Assembly (NCBI RefSeq): GCF_019279795.1
Contig: NC_056743.1
Location: 869,580,364 to 869,644,363 of the forward strand
Direction of reading: 5' to 3'
Source: Protopterus annectens
Taxonomy: Eukaryota > Chordata > Ceratodontiformes > Protopteridae
Length of the DNA stretch: 64,000 bases
In this document: in pieces, positions 22,031-31,400 of the stretch
Numbering within the stretch: position 1 is the stretch's first letter
How the letters are laid out: each line of letters opens with the position of its first letter
The notes under the pieces: generated by a model
What the model was told of the DNA's origin: nothing
What the model saw: the letters and a program-made list of their open reading frames with translations, nothing else
The model's database searches: none
Position numbers and translations under genes: made by a program

Positions 22031-22125
22031 AGTGTTAGGACTGCAGCAATGTGAGATGAAGAACATAGTACAGTTTTGTACCTACCATAAATGTAGATGT
22101 TCGAAGATCCACATTGCTGCAGTCC
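22031..22125. repeat. DIRS-C internal complementary region
   Basis: Contains the complement of the right outer end (ACAGTTTTGTACCTACCATA) joined to the complement of the left outer end (GATGAAGAACAT), flanked by GGACTGCAG/CTGCAGTCC. In DIRS replication models this segment templates the joining of ends into a circle. Confidence 0.85.
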
Positions 22126-22303
22126 AATTTACCCTCCCTCCTTCCCCTCTGTAGTTTGAGGTGGTTGTGTGGGTTGGGTTATCCATCTGAGGTATATTGT
22201 GTTTATTGTATATATTGTACATATTCTTGGTGTTAGGCTGGTTGGTTGTTTAGCTGTTGCCTATGGGTTTTGACCTTTTTCTTTAGGGTCTTCTGACATC
22301 TGG

Positions 22304-22506
22304 GGCAAGAAAAGACTGAGGATATGACGTCGGTCATGCGCATTTGTACCCTGGCGTTCTGATGTCAGTCAAATGCGCCCTGACCGACGTCAGCCTTATA
22401 CTCTGATATTCGGGCCGACCGAGGGACAGCGGACTACCCAAGTGTTAGGACTGCAGCAATGTGGATCTTCGAACATCTACATTTATGGTAGGTACAAAAC
22501 TGTACT
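22304..22506 (-). repeat. DIRS-C right inverted terminal repeat
   Basis: The reverse complement of the left repeat, plus an outer extension of about 30 bp (CATCTACATTTATGGTAGGT to ACTGTAC) not present at the left end, as in D, E and G. Confidence 0.88.
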
Positions 22507-22676
22507 TTTTTCGGCAAATCTAATGGTTTTGCATCCAACACTTCTGGTGATGGGATCCCACCCGAGACAGAGGGGGTAGCAATAATAATTGACATTGCCC
22601 CTGTGGTAGAGGTAGTCTTCAGAACCAAGACTTTTAGGGTTCTTTCTCCAATAGGCCCTTCTAGCACTCCTAAACA
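22507..22676 (+). pseudogene. B2 gag fragment, right of DIRS-C
   Basis: A continuation of the B2 gag tail. It leads to CCTTCTAGCACTCCTAAACA, which resumes after the MITE as the segment matching the CTCTGGAGGCAGTTGGG stretch of DIRS-B (about 8950). Highly decayed. Confidence 0.5.
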
Positions 22677-23009
22677 GGGTCTATATTAGATGACTGAACT
22701 TTCAAAAGTTCGACTGTCATATGGTCGACACCATATGATCAAACTTTTAAAAGTTCGAACATCTAATAAAAAAAATAAACTACACAAATAACCTACCTGA
22801 ATGTTTTAAGCAGAGGGCAAGTCCCCTTGCACTCCCCGCTCTTTAAATGTACCAACTTCGAGATCGCACCACAGTGCAGAAAAGGGAAATCTTCCCAATC
22901 CGAGCTGCATGATCTCTGTTAAAACGTTAGAACTTTTAAAAGTTTGATCATATGGTGTCGACCATATGACAGTCAAACTTTTGAAAGTTTGATCATCTAA
23001 TGTAGACCC
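22677..23009. mobile_element. MITE with long palindromic TIRs and 9-bp target duplication
   Basis: A 333-bp non-coding element flanked by TCCTAAACA at 22668-22676 and 23010-23018. The inverted ends are about 85 bp long, starting GGGTCTAYATTAGATGA. Each contains internal palindromes such as GAACTTTCAAAAGTTC and CATATGGTCGACACCATATG. Long TIRs with a 9-bp duplication suggest a Mutator-like (MULE) relative, but this is inference from structure. The core at about 22811-22905 resembles the core of the element at 50886-51243. Confidence 0.78.
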
Positions 23010-23540
23010 TCCTAAACAGCTGCCTGATTGCTGCACTCTTGAGGCAGTTGGGTGGCACTTAACTTTGGGCCCAATAGCATGGGCATCTATCACTGAAGAT
23101 GCCAGAGAGCAGAGGATTATAACCAGAGGTTACATAATTCCCTTTCGGTCTCATTCCCCACACTCAGGGAAACTTTCCATTCTGCCACCCTGTCAAAGAG
23201 AGATAAGAAAGCTACTAGGCAAGAGAGGTAATCCAAGACATCCTAAAAGACCATCATGGATTTGGAATTTACTCAAGTTTCTTTTTGGTGTCAAAGAATA
23301 ACAGGAACCTAAGGCCAATTTTGAACCTCAGGCACTTAAACCAATATGTGAAAAAGACGAAATTCTGGATTGTCACACTACATTCTCTCTTACTGTTGTT
23401 GAGAAAGGACGATTGGATGTACACAGTAGATCTCCAGGATGCATACCACCACATAAAGATGGACAGACAATTTAGGAGGTTTCTCCTCTTCCTTTTGGGA
23501 ACCAGTCATTTCCAGTTCAGAGCCCTTTGGTTAGAAAAGT
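23010..23540 (+). pseudogene. B2 reverse transcriptase fragment
   Basis: Decayed family II RT: a GGCAGTTGGGTGGCAC stretch, ITRGYIIPF, NRNLRPILNLRHLNQ, DDWMYTVDLQDAYHHIKMD, RRFLLFLLGTSHFQFRAL. It breaks off before the catalytic YLDDW. Everything from there to the recombinase is deleted. Confidence 0.75.
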
Positions 23541-24088
23541 AACTGGAAAATATTTTCAGTCTGGGCTTGTAATAGGAATTTGATTCATTTTTCAGCCGGT
23601 ATCCCGGCTGTCTTAGATTTTCTGACTTTCCCTTTTTCACACTGGAGCTAGTTAGTCTATTGTTAAGGTTCATTTGGCTGCTATTTCCAGTTTTCACATT
23701 GGGGAAAATCAGTCAGCCATTGCTTCACTAAAATTGTCTAAGACCTTCTTAAGGGGAACCTTTCTATTGTGACTGCCCCTTAGAAACCCTGTTCCTCCTT
23801 CAAATGTTACCATTCTTTTGCAGGCATTGACGAGACCCCCTTTCAAGCCTGTAGATACTGTTGATTTGAAGTATCCTTTCTAGAAAACTGTTTTTTTGGT
23901 AGTAGTTACTATCCAAGAAGAATATTGGGGTGCCGTGCTCTTTCTTGTAAAGCACTTTACTTTGTTTTCCACAAGGATAGAATCACTTTGAGAATAATCC
24001 TGTCTTTCTCCCTAAGATGGCATCTGAATCAATGCTCATCCAGTCGTCTTTCTACGTTTTGCCAATAAAGTGAAAGACTTGTTCTTAG
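23541..24088 (+). pseudogene. B2 tyrosine recombinase, N-terminal part
   Basis: Aligns in order with 62640-63110 of DIRS-F: the GGTTCATTTGGCTGCTATTTC segment, a GTTTTTTTGGTAGTAGTTACT piece for FLVAITSARR, and ATAGAATCACTTTGAGAATAATCC for DRVSLRTNP. Many stops and indels. It continues at 26100 after the CR1 insertion. Confidence 0.6.
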
Positions 24089-26095
24089 GATCATAGGAGG
24101 TTACTAGGCTAACAGCCCCAGGGCCCTTACAAGCCTAGCCAAGTTCAACCAGTGTTCCCAAGGATGTCTGGTTCAAGCAGGCACTAAAATCAATACCTAT
24201 TGCCCCTGTCCAAGAAGAACACAGGTGGAACCCTGGGGTGAATTTACCCATCCAGTTGTCCAAACTGCTCTTAAATAGGGCCAACAAGGGGCTTCGTTTA
24301 ATATGAACAGGAAGTTTTTTCCAAAGATGAGGCGACCTCTGTCAGACAAATCTGTCTCTCCAGCAAGTTCTGTTGATGTCACATACCAAGTTAAGGTCCT
24401 TTGAGCGGGTGATCTGTGTGCCATTTTGTTTGCGAATGTGCAGCATTTTCATTAAAGCTAGGTCAGAGATTGCTCTCTATGCAAGGCACATGTCACCTCT
24501 GAGCAGTTTGTATGACACAGAGTAAAGTGACAATGATTTCAGTCTGTCTTCATAACAGATCTTGAGGACCCTAAATTTTCTTTGTAAGGAACCTTTGTGG
24601 TCTCTCCAGTTGCTGCAGGTGTTTGGAAAGGAACATACCAAAGGAAGTGTTGTACTGTATTATTGGCCTGGTGAGGGAAGAGTACATGGAGTTATAACCT
24701 CTTTTTTTCTGGAGACAGTGCCCTTACTTATGAGCAATATAAAATGCCCTTCTTACCACTGTGGAGACATGGTGATCGAAGTTAAGGTTACTGTCAACAT
24801 GTGCGACCAGATCTCTTACCACTGACTGTGTGCTTAAGGTTTTGCTGTTGATGTGGTAGTTTGCAAGAACATCATTCTTGCTGAAGGGGATGATGATGCA
24901 TTTTTTTTTAATTAAGTTTAAGACCATGACTTTGGCACCAATCATTAGTCTGCATAAGACCTTCTTGCAGGATGTTGAAATCGCTAGGGGTTTCAGTGAT
25001 CTCTCCCAGTTTGCGTCATCAGCAAACTTTGTCAGCCACACTTCTTTAGTTTTAGACTGTACTTTGGAGAAGTCAGAGTTTTGAGACTGTTCCTTCCTAC
25101 TCTTAGACAGCAATTTCTTTCTCCTGTTGTATAGTCTGTTAATGGCAGTTGTTCACCAAGCAGGGTTGTTTTTCCTTGAAGACCTTGCTTTAGTTCTATC
25201 AGGTATTGCAGAGTCAATACAATTGTACAGGTACTTGTATAAAGCATTGGTGTATAACTCAGCATAAGTGCATGTTCCATCAGTGGGAGGAGGGGGTATG
25301 AAGCTGTTTATGTCTTAATGTAAGAGGTTGTAATTGGCCTTGGGGAATTTTTTTGGTCTAGTTGTTGTTGGGGGGGGGTCTTGTGTTATGGATTTGTGGT
25401 CAGATCTCACCAGGATGGCCACTCACTGTGGGTGGTGCACCGGTCCCCCGTGTTGGTGAGCACCAGGTCCAGGATGTTTAAGCCCCTTGTGTGTGTGTCA
25501 ACCAGCTGGTTCAGGGCATTGGGGTTAACAAAGTCCAAGAACCTTTGGGCAAGTGAGTTGGGAACACATGTAATTTACCCGGTCTATGGACTGGTAATTA
25601 AAGTCACCCAAAACCAAGGTGTTTGGTTATACCTTGATTGACTCAAGTAGATCCAAGCAGGCTAAGTGGATGGCCTGATTCATTGAGGGGGTCATATAGC
25701 TGGCAATGACCTGAAGAGGGTTCTTACTTATAGTCAATTGTAGCTGAATTAATTCAAGGGAATCATGCTGTTTAACCATTCTAGGGCTGTATTTATCTTT
25801 AATGAATACTGATACACCACCTCCTTTTGTTCTCATGCCTTTAGTTTGTGGTCTGAATGTGTAAAGAAATGTAACCTGGTATAGCTGGGGTGCTCTGCAC
25901 AGCCTTAAACTAGGTCTGAGTGACTGCACAAATGTCAAGATCTTCAAGGCAGAAGGTTGCTTCCAGTGAGTGCAGTTTCTGGTTTAGACTCCTAGAATTC
26001 AGCAGCATAACCTTGAGGTTGTTTTTAGAGGGCATTTTTGCATTGAGAATTGTGTTCTTGTGACATTGCTTAAAAAAGGCACTACCAGTGTACAC
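24089..26095 (-). mobile_element. CR1-clade LINE, minus strand, internally deleted
   Basis: The 3' end at 24089 matches that of the LINE at 13215. The order leftwards from 26095 is endonuclease N-terminus (KVMLLNSRSLNQKLHSLEA, DICAVTQT), fragments of the rest of the endonuclease to about 25270, then at about 25085 a direct jump to the late part of the reverse transcriptase (FADDAN at about 25010-25027, KKCIIIPFSKND, RDLVAHVDSNL), and the 3' tail. Most of the RT core is therefore missing. It is inserted in the B2 recombinase. Confidence 0.82.
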
Positions 26096-26099
26096 CTTC

Positions 26100-26395
26100 T
26101 GGACATGGCATGGTCAATTCAGGTTTTACCTGCATCATACTAAGAATGTCAGAAAGGCTGACCATTTGTTCGTCTGCTTTTCTTCAGCAAAATTGGGTGA
26201 AGGAGTATTTAAGGTAACACTTTATCGCTGTCTGTCTAAATGTATTTCCCATGTCTACAAGGAGAAGTGACTGTCTTTACCTGAATCTCCTAAAGCTTAT
26301 TCTACTAGGTTAGCTCCTACTTCTGCTGTCTTTTCTGAAGTCCTAATTGATGACATTTGTGTGATAGGTACTTGGTCAAATGTCCATGCCTTCAT
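26100..26395 (+). pseudogene. B2 tyrosine recombinase, middle part
   Basis: TGGACATGGCATGGTCAATT resumes the LDVHRQLR stretch. RKADHLFVCFSS, SKCISHVYKE and the TWSNVHAF block follow, in decayed form. It ends at the L2-like LINE insertion; the last residues and 3' end reappear near 30541. Confidence 0.65.
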
Positions 26396-26739
26396 ATTTA
26401 TTTATTTATTTATTTAGTTATTCCGGTTTGATGACCGGGGTGGTCCACTGGGCTCGGGGAGCCCATTTTCAGTGAAGGCCCGGGGAGAAAGCTCCAACAA
26501 TACATAGTTACATGAATAATTACTAAGAAACTTTGCATTACTGACAAATAAACAGGTAGCATTCATAAAGAAACAAACAATTACAATTTTGTTTAGGTGT
26601 AAACAACAGGCAAATGGCTTTGAGGCTAGATTTTACAATATAATTATATATACATAATTCAAATGAGCAAGGTTAGCTAGGTGAGAGGTTAACCAGGAGT
26701 AAAAGTGGAGGAGACCTTGAGAGGTATAGGGTGAAGAGT

Positions 26740-29086
26740 ATAGTTGCATTTCCTGTTTGAGTAAAGGTGAGAATGGAGAAGAGTTTTAAAGTTTTCGAGG
26801 TTATCGCAGGTCCTAAGAGTGGAGGGAAGAGCATTCCATTTTTTGGCTAAGGTGAAGCAAAGCAGAAGTTGACCAGCTGGGCGCTTGGGTTTGTGGATGG
26901 TGATTAGGTTTTGGTGGGTAGATCTAAGTGTTCGATGGGGAGTATATGGTTGTAGGATATTGGATAGTGCAGGGCACTTGGTAGGTTGGAATAGTAGTTT
27001 ATAGGCAGTCGTGATTTGGAGAAAGTCAAGTTGGTTATGGAGTTCAAGCCAGTTTAAGTGAAAGGAGGAACAGTGATGAGAGGAAGATTTGGCTTTGGTA
27101 GCAAATCTGGAGATTGTATTGCAACATACTTCTAGTTTGGAGGATAGTGAGGAGGATAAATTAGTAAGCAGAGGGGCGCCATTCAGTAGAGAGGGAAGGA
27201 GATAAGTAGTGGCGAGAGTTAGTCTGGTAGCAGGAGAGAGGAAGTGGTTGTTTCTATAAAGTAGGCCGAGTTTTATGTGGGTTTTCTTTATGTTTAGCTA
27301 GACGTGAGTATTAAATTTTAGGTGTTCATCAATGGTTACACCAAGAAGTTTGGCGGAGGGAATGACCTCTAAAATGGAGTTGTTATGGCTGATTATTTGG
27401 AATGAGTTTTTATCAATAGGGGAGGACTTAGAAGGAGAGAATAGAAGGATTTTAGTTTTGTTAGTATTTAATGAGTGGTGATTTTGGAGCATCCAGATTT
27501 CGGTAGTAGAGAAGGCTGTTTGTGTCAGTAGTTGGAGATCTGTTAAATTGGAGGCGCAGCAGATCAAAGTAGAATCGTCAGCATATTGAACAATTTTAGT
27601 ATTGGGTATGGCCTTGTAAAAGTCGTTAATAAAGATGTTGAATAGAATTGGGCAAAGTATGGATCCGTGGGGTACTCCAGTGGGGGTAGGACGGAAGGTG
27701 GAGGTGCCCTGGCCCCATTTGACAGCCTGGGGCCTGTCGGAAAGATAGCTGGAGATCCAGGAGAGAGTTTTGTGGGAGAGATTGAAATTAGACAGATGAT
27801 TTAGAAGGTGGATGTGGCAGGTAGCATCAAAAGCTTTAGATAAGTCCAGTAGAACTAAGGATACTAAATTACCGGAGTCACGGGCTAAATTGACAGTATA
27901 TAAGAAGGAGAGAAGGGCGGTGTTGGTACTATGTCCTGGGCGGAAGCCGTGTTGGGTAGGAGGGAGTAGCTGGTGTTTGGTAAGGAATGGCAAGAGCTGA
28001 AGGTGGATGCATTTTTCAAGGAGTTTAGAGAGAGGGGAAAGGATGGCTATGGGGCAGAAATTAGAGACGTTACAGTTTTTGCCACCCTTGTGAAGTGGAA
28101 GAATATATGCAGAGCGCCATAGTTTGGGTACATAAGATTCAAGTAGGGATCTATTGATCAGGATGCTAATAGGGAGAGCAATACCATCGGAGGCTATTTT
28201 TAAGAAGGAGGAGGGAATGTTGTCGGGGGCATTGGAGCAAGGCTTTAGTTTAGAGAGTAGTTTCTGTATTTGGTAGGTGGAGATGGATTTGAGTTCGAAA
28301 GTAGGGGGGGAGGATGTTTGGTTGGGGTGAGGGTTGTTGTTGGTAAAGGTCTTGGTTAGCTCAGCAATAGAAGTGGTGAAGAAGGTGTTGAATAGTGAGG
28401 CAATTTCAAGGTCATATTTGCTGGTGTCGGGGCAAGGATTGTTTTTAGTACCTGGACTAAGGAGAGAGTTGATAGAGTTCCAAATTTTGGGGGGGGGGGT
28501 TTGCATGATTTTTTTGCATTTTGATGTAGTAGGACTATTTATCTTTGATAAATTGTTTTTTGGCAAGGTTTCTTAGTTTGTATTTAAGTAAGATGTCTGT
28601 TTTTTTAGTCTGGAGGTATGTTTTCCAGGTTTTATCTCTTTGTAGCATAATCTTTTTGATGTCTTTGGTAAGCCACGGGGTGGTCTTAGTTTTTACTCTT
28701 TTTGTTCTTACTGGAGCTAGGGAGTTAAGGACATTTAAGAAAGTTGAATTGAATAAGTCAACGGCTGAGTCTAATGGAAGAGTTTTCAGGGGGTTCCAAT
28801 TGGTATTCCTGAATGAATCAGAGAAAGTAGTATGGTTAAAGTTAGAGAGGTTCCGAGTGTGGATAAACTGGTGGGAGTGTGTGTGTGTGTGTGTGGGGGG
28901 GGGGGGAGCTCGATGGGTGAAGGCAGGGAGGTGGTTTCCTAATGGGTCTGGTATGACACCGGATTGTATCACTTTATTGGAATGAGATACTAGGATCCAG
29001 TCTAGTATGGAGCCTGGGGGGTTGGTTTTGTTGGGTCTAGTGATGGTGTTAGTACGTTGAGTGTAGTTAAATAGATTGAGTGACAT
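26740..29086 (-). pseudogene. L2-like reverse transcriptase, few defects
   Basis: Leftwards from 29086: the connecting segment (SILDWILVSH, NHLPAFTH, PWLTKDIKKIMLQRDKTW) to 28535, then 422 open codons at 27298-28566 with KLWRSAYILPLHKGG, NFCPIAILSPLSKLLEKC, HGFRPGHSTNTALL, LDLSKAFDA, GVPHGSILCPILFNIFIND and QYADDSTL (YADD at about 27574-27585). A single TAG at about 27298 separates it from a C-terminal part (LNIKKTHIKLGLLYRNN, LGLLYR, WNALP, FKTLLHSHLY) readable to about 26740. Only a stop and one or two shifts disable it. Confidence 0.85.
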
Positions 29087-29133
29087 GGTGGGGTTAGGGT
29101 TGTTGATTTTGTTCCAGTCTATATTTACATCAC

Positions 29134-30057
29134 CTAATATGTAGGTTTCCAGTTTAATATTTGAGGAGGCCCAGGACAGGATGTCTTCCAGGGTGTTGGT
29201 ATTGTGTTACCTGGAGGAGTATAGAGGGAAATGAAGCAGATGCTTTTATGATTGTTAATTTTTAGAAGGCCTGCTACAAGTTCAGCATTATTAAAAGAAG
29301 GGATGGGATTAGGATATGGAGTAAAGGACAGCTGGTTGGAGTAGACTAGTGTGACACCGCCACCTCGAGTACTTAGGCTGTCAGATCGAAGTGATTGAAA
29401 TCCAGGGGGAAGGAATTCAGAGTCACTTATGTGAGGTTTTAGCCAGGTTTCAGAGATGGCTACAATGTCAGGTGAGTTGTGAGTGAGCCAGGCATGAAAG
29501 CTTGTTATTTTATTTTTTAGGCTTTGGGAGTTGATGGTGAGGAATTTGAGGTATTTATTGGTGGAATTATTGTGGGAGCTAGTGTGGTTAGTAGGAGAGA
29601 AGTTTGGTCCTGGATTAGGGTGAATGTCACCGGCTAAGCAGAGGTAAGTGAGATAAGGAATAAGTTGTTTTGGTTTGTACTTAGTTAGAAGTGTCTGGTA
29701 ATGAAAAGGTCTGGGTTTGTAGTATTTAGTAGTGATTGGGAGAAGTTTTACTTTGAAGAGGAGGGAAGGGTGGGAGGGAACTAAAGAGGCTGAGATGTTG
29801 TGGAAGTGTGTTGTGTATGGGAGATGGGGAGGCAGAGGTGGAGGGTGTAGATGGAAGTGAGTATAGGAGGTAGCATGGTATAGAGGAAGTAGAAGAAGGA
29901 TGCAGAAGGAAGTGGAAATAAAGGTTTTTAGGAGTAGGAGAGTGCATGATAGGTGGGGTCTGTTGGATGTAATAGAGAAGAGGTTAAGGGACTTAGGAGG
30001 GAAGTGGTGAGGTAGTGAGAGGCAGGTACAGTCCCGGTCTACAGCTTCCTTTGGTTT
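29134..30057 (-). pseudogene. L2-like endonuclease region with 2A-like motif
   Basis: An open frame with a Ser/Pro/His-rich N-terminus, then AGDIHPNPGPN (complement of about 29602-29634), then the APE endonuclease: FLTINSQSLKNKITSF, DIVAISETWLKP (catalytic Glu) and RGGGVTLVYSNQL. The frame breaks near 29200, before the GDFN box (the GDVN-type box reads at about 29125). NPGP preceded by Asp and x-x-x is the core of 2A-type ribosome-skipping peptides known from several APE-type LINEs. Confidence 0.78.
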
Positions 30058-30061
30058 GGCT

Positions 30062-30540
30062 GTCATAGGTTCATAGGTGTTTACTAGGCTAATGACTACA
30101 AGGGTCTTTTTAAGCCTAGCCATGCATCCTCAATCTCTGACAAGTTCTGATACCCTTGACAAGTGTAAGCAGGGGCCTGGAAGATGAACCATTTACAGGT
30201 TACATGTTTGCATTAGAGGCACAGGTGCCAAACCAGGGATGAATTTCTGGTTTCCCATCCAATTGTCCAAGTTGCACTTGAATTGGGTTAGGGAGGAACT
30301 CTGCTTCACATGGCTTGGGAGCTGTTCCATAGATGGGGTAGTCTCTGGGATACATACCTGTCTCTCCAGCAGGTCCTATTTATATCATAGGCAAGGTTTA
30401 AGTCTTTAGAACAGGTAATTATGGTACTGTTTGTTTTGTGGATATGCAGGAGGCCCATCAGAATGGGGTCCTAGATCTCCCCTCCAAAGCCTGTAGGAGA
30501 CAGAACGCAGGAATAGGGCCTTGAGGCTGTCTGCATAGGA
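30062..30540 (-). mobile_element. 5'-truncated CR1 LINE tail
   Basis: Only the last 480 bp of a CR1 on the minus strand: the octamer end (CATAGGTTCATAGG), AGGCTAATGACTACAAGG...AAGCCTAGCCA, and the C-terminal RT piece corresponding to 13213-13690. It abuts the 5' end of the L2-like LINE. Confidence 0.8.
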
Positions 30541-31075
30541 CATATTACTTACACCCTGTCCTCTAGAATATCTTCCATGAGACCGCAAAGGTTTATGGTA
30601 GCTGGGGACTCTGTGCCATTTGTTAAGGAACAGATGGAAGAGAACATTGGATATGAAAGTTATGTACTTAATGGTGATAGATCTGTGTTGTCTACTTCCA
30701 TCCTTCCTCAACTTCCCTCCCACCTTCCTCATTCCAGTTATTGTTTTTTTCTGTTTCTTGAGTGACTGCAAAAATAGTGTCTTTGGTTTGGTCATGTACT
30801 CTTTAAGCCCTGGGTCAGGACTTTTATTTCTATCTGTGATATATTTTCTTATGATGATGATGATGTATTAGGTTATTATAAGGTCCAGGCAAACTCGATC
30901 TGAGGTAACTTACTAACTATAAGGGCTTATGGATAAGGTGAAGGGCCTGAGCCTTGGATCCAAATCCTGAAAGTGGCTGAAGTTGGATCCTAGTCAGACC
31001 TGGTAACCCATCTTTTGAGGAAGAATGGAAGCAGACAATACGGATCTATTGCTATGGTAAGTACATTCTTTTCAT
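30541..31075 (+). repeat. B2 recombinase end, ICR and right terminal repeat
   Basis: The decayed end of the recombinase at about 30541-30620 is followed by an ICR (about 30632-30715: GGAAGAGAACATTGGATATGA, AAGTTATGTACTTAATGGTGA) matching the ICR of DIRS-F at 63541-63645. The right repeat ends about 31075 at CTATTGCTATGGTAAGTACA, the counterpart of GTTATGGTGAATACATAACT in F. A GAT microsatellite lies at 30853-30868. Confidence 0.6.
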
Positions 31076-31139
31076 TTATATACTTCTTTTACTTCACAAA
31101 ATGCATGCTAATTTACATTCCCTTATTCTGTCAACTTCT

Positions 31140-31400
31140 TAGGGTGGCAAAGTGTGCATTTGGTAGCTGTTGCTGCCTCACTCCGAGGTTTTCCAGTTTA
31201 ATTCTCAGCTGGGGTGCTTTTTGTGCTCAGTCTTGCATGCCCTCTGTGTTTGCTTATGTTTTCCCAAGGTGCTGACCTGTTTCCGCCCCCATTCCAAAGA
31301 GCTGCAGTAGGTGGATTGGACACAGTAAATTTACCATAGATGTGACTGTGTGTGCACGCGCGTGTGCGTGCATGTGTTTACAGGTAGATGTGCGTGTTTG
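31140..31400 (+). repeat. Diverged tRNA-type SINE-like repeat
   Basis: The order of words GGGTGGCAAAGTG, TAGCTGTTGCTGCCTCACTCCGA, CAGCTGGGGTGC, TTGCATG..CTCTGTGTTTGC, GGATTGGACACAGTAAATT and a TGTGTG-rich end resembles a family of short interspersed repeats common in fish and amphibian genomes. Recognition is from memory of the pattern, not from a search. Divergence is high. Confidence 0.4.

Larger units (their letters stand above)
17000..22506 (+). mobile_element. DIRS-C: full-length family I DIRS with both terminal repeats
   Basis: Complete layout: left repeat 17000-17171, gag 17317-19043, RT/RNase H 19040-20928, recombinase 20960-21989, ICR 22031-22125, right repeat 22304-22506. It lies inside gag of B2 with no visible target duplication, as expected for recombinase-mediated insertion. 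A handful of frameshifts inactivate all three genes, but the frames are long, so it is fairly young. Confidence 0.92.
26396..30060 (-). mobile_element. L2-like LINE, minus strand, nearly full length
   Basis: The 3' end at 26396 is an ATTT-repeat tail followed by a conserved non-coding tail. One protein region with an APE endonuclease and RT covers about 26740-30057. It has a few frameshifts and stops and a (GT)n plus G-run insertion near 28874-28907. It lies between the B2 recombinase and the CR1 tail that starts at 30062. The L2-like call rests on LGVTIDEHLKFNTHV and the overall RT pattern; Rex1-type clades are alternatives. Confidence 0.85.
16916..31075 (+). mobile_element. DIRS-B2: decayed family II DIRS, the host of several nested insertions
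   Basis: Pieces collinear with DIRS-B and DIRS-F occur in order: end of gag (16916-16999 and 22507-22676), reverse transcriptase start (23010-23540), recombinase N-terminal part (23541-24088), recombinase C-terminal part (26100-26395), and the ICR and right end (30541-31075). They are separated by DIRS-C, a MITE, a CR1, an L2-like LINE and a CR1 tail. Most of the RT and RNase H is deleted at about 23540. The 5' part of the element is not seen. Confidence 0.75.

Noticed and set aside
31140..31200. tRNA gene at the head of the SINE-like repeat
   Set aside because: No cloverleaf or clean A and B boxes can be drawn; at most a decayed tRNA-derived promoter.
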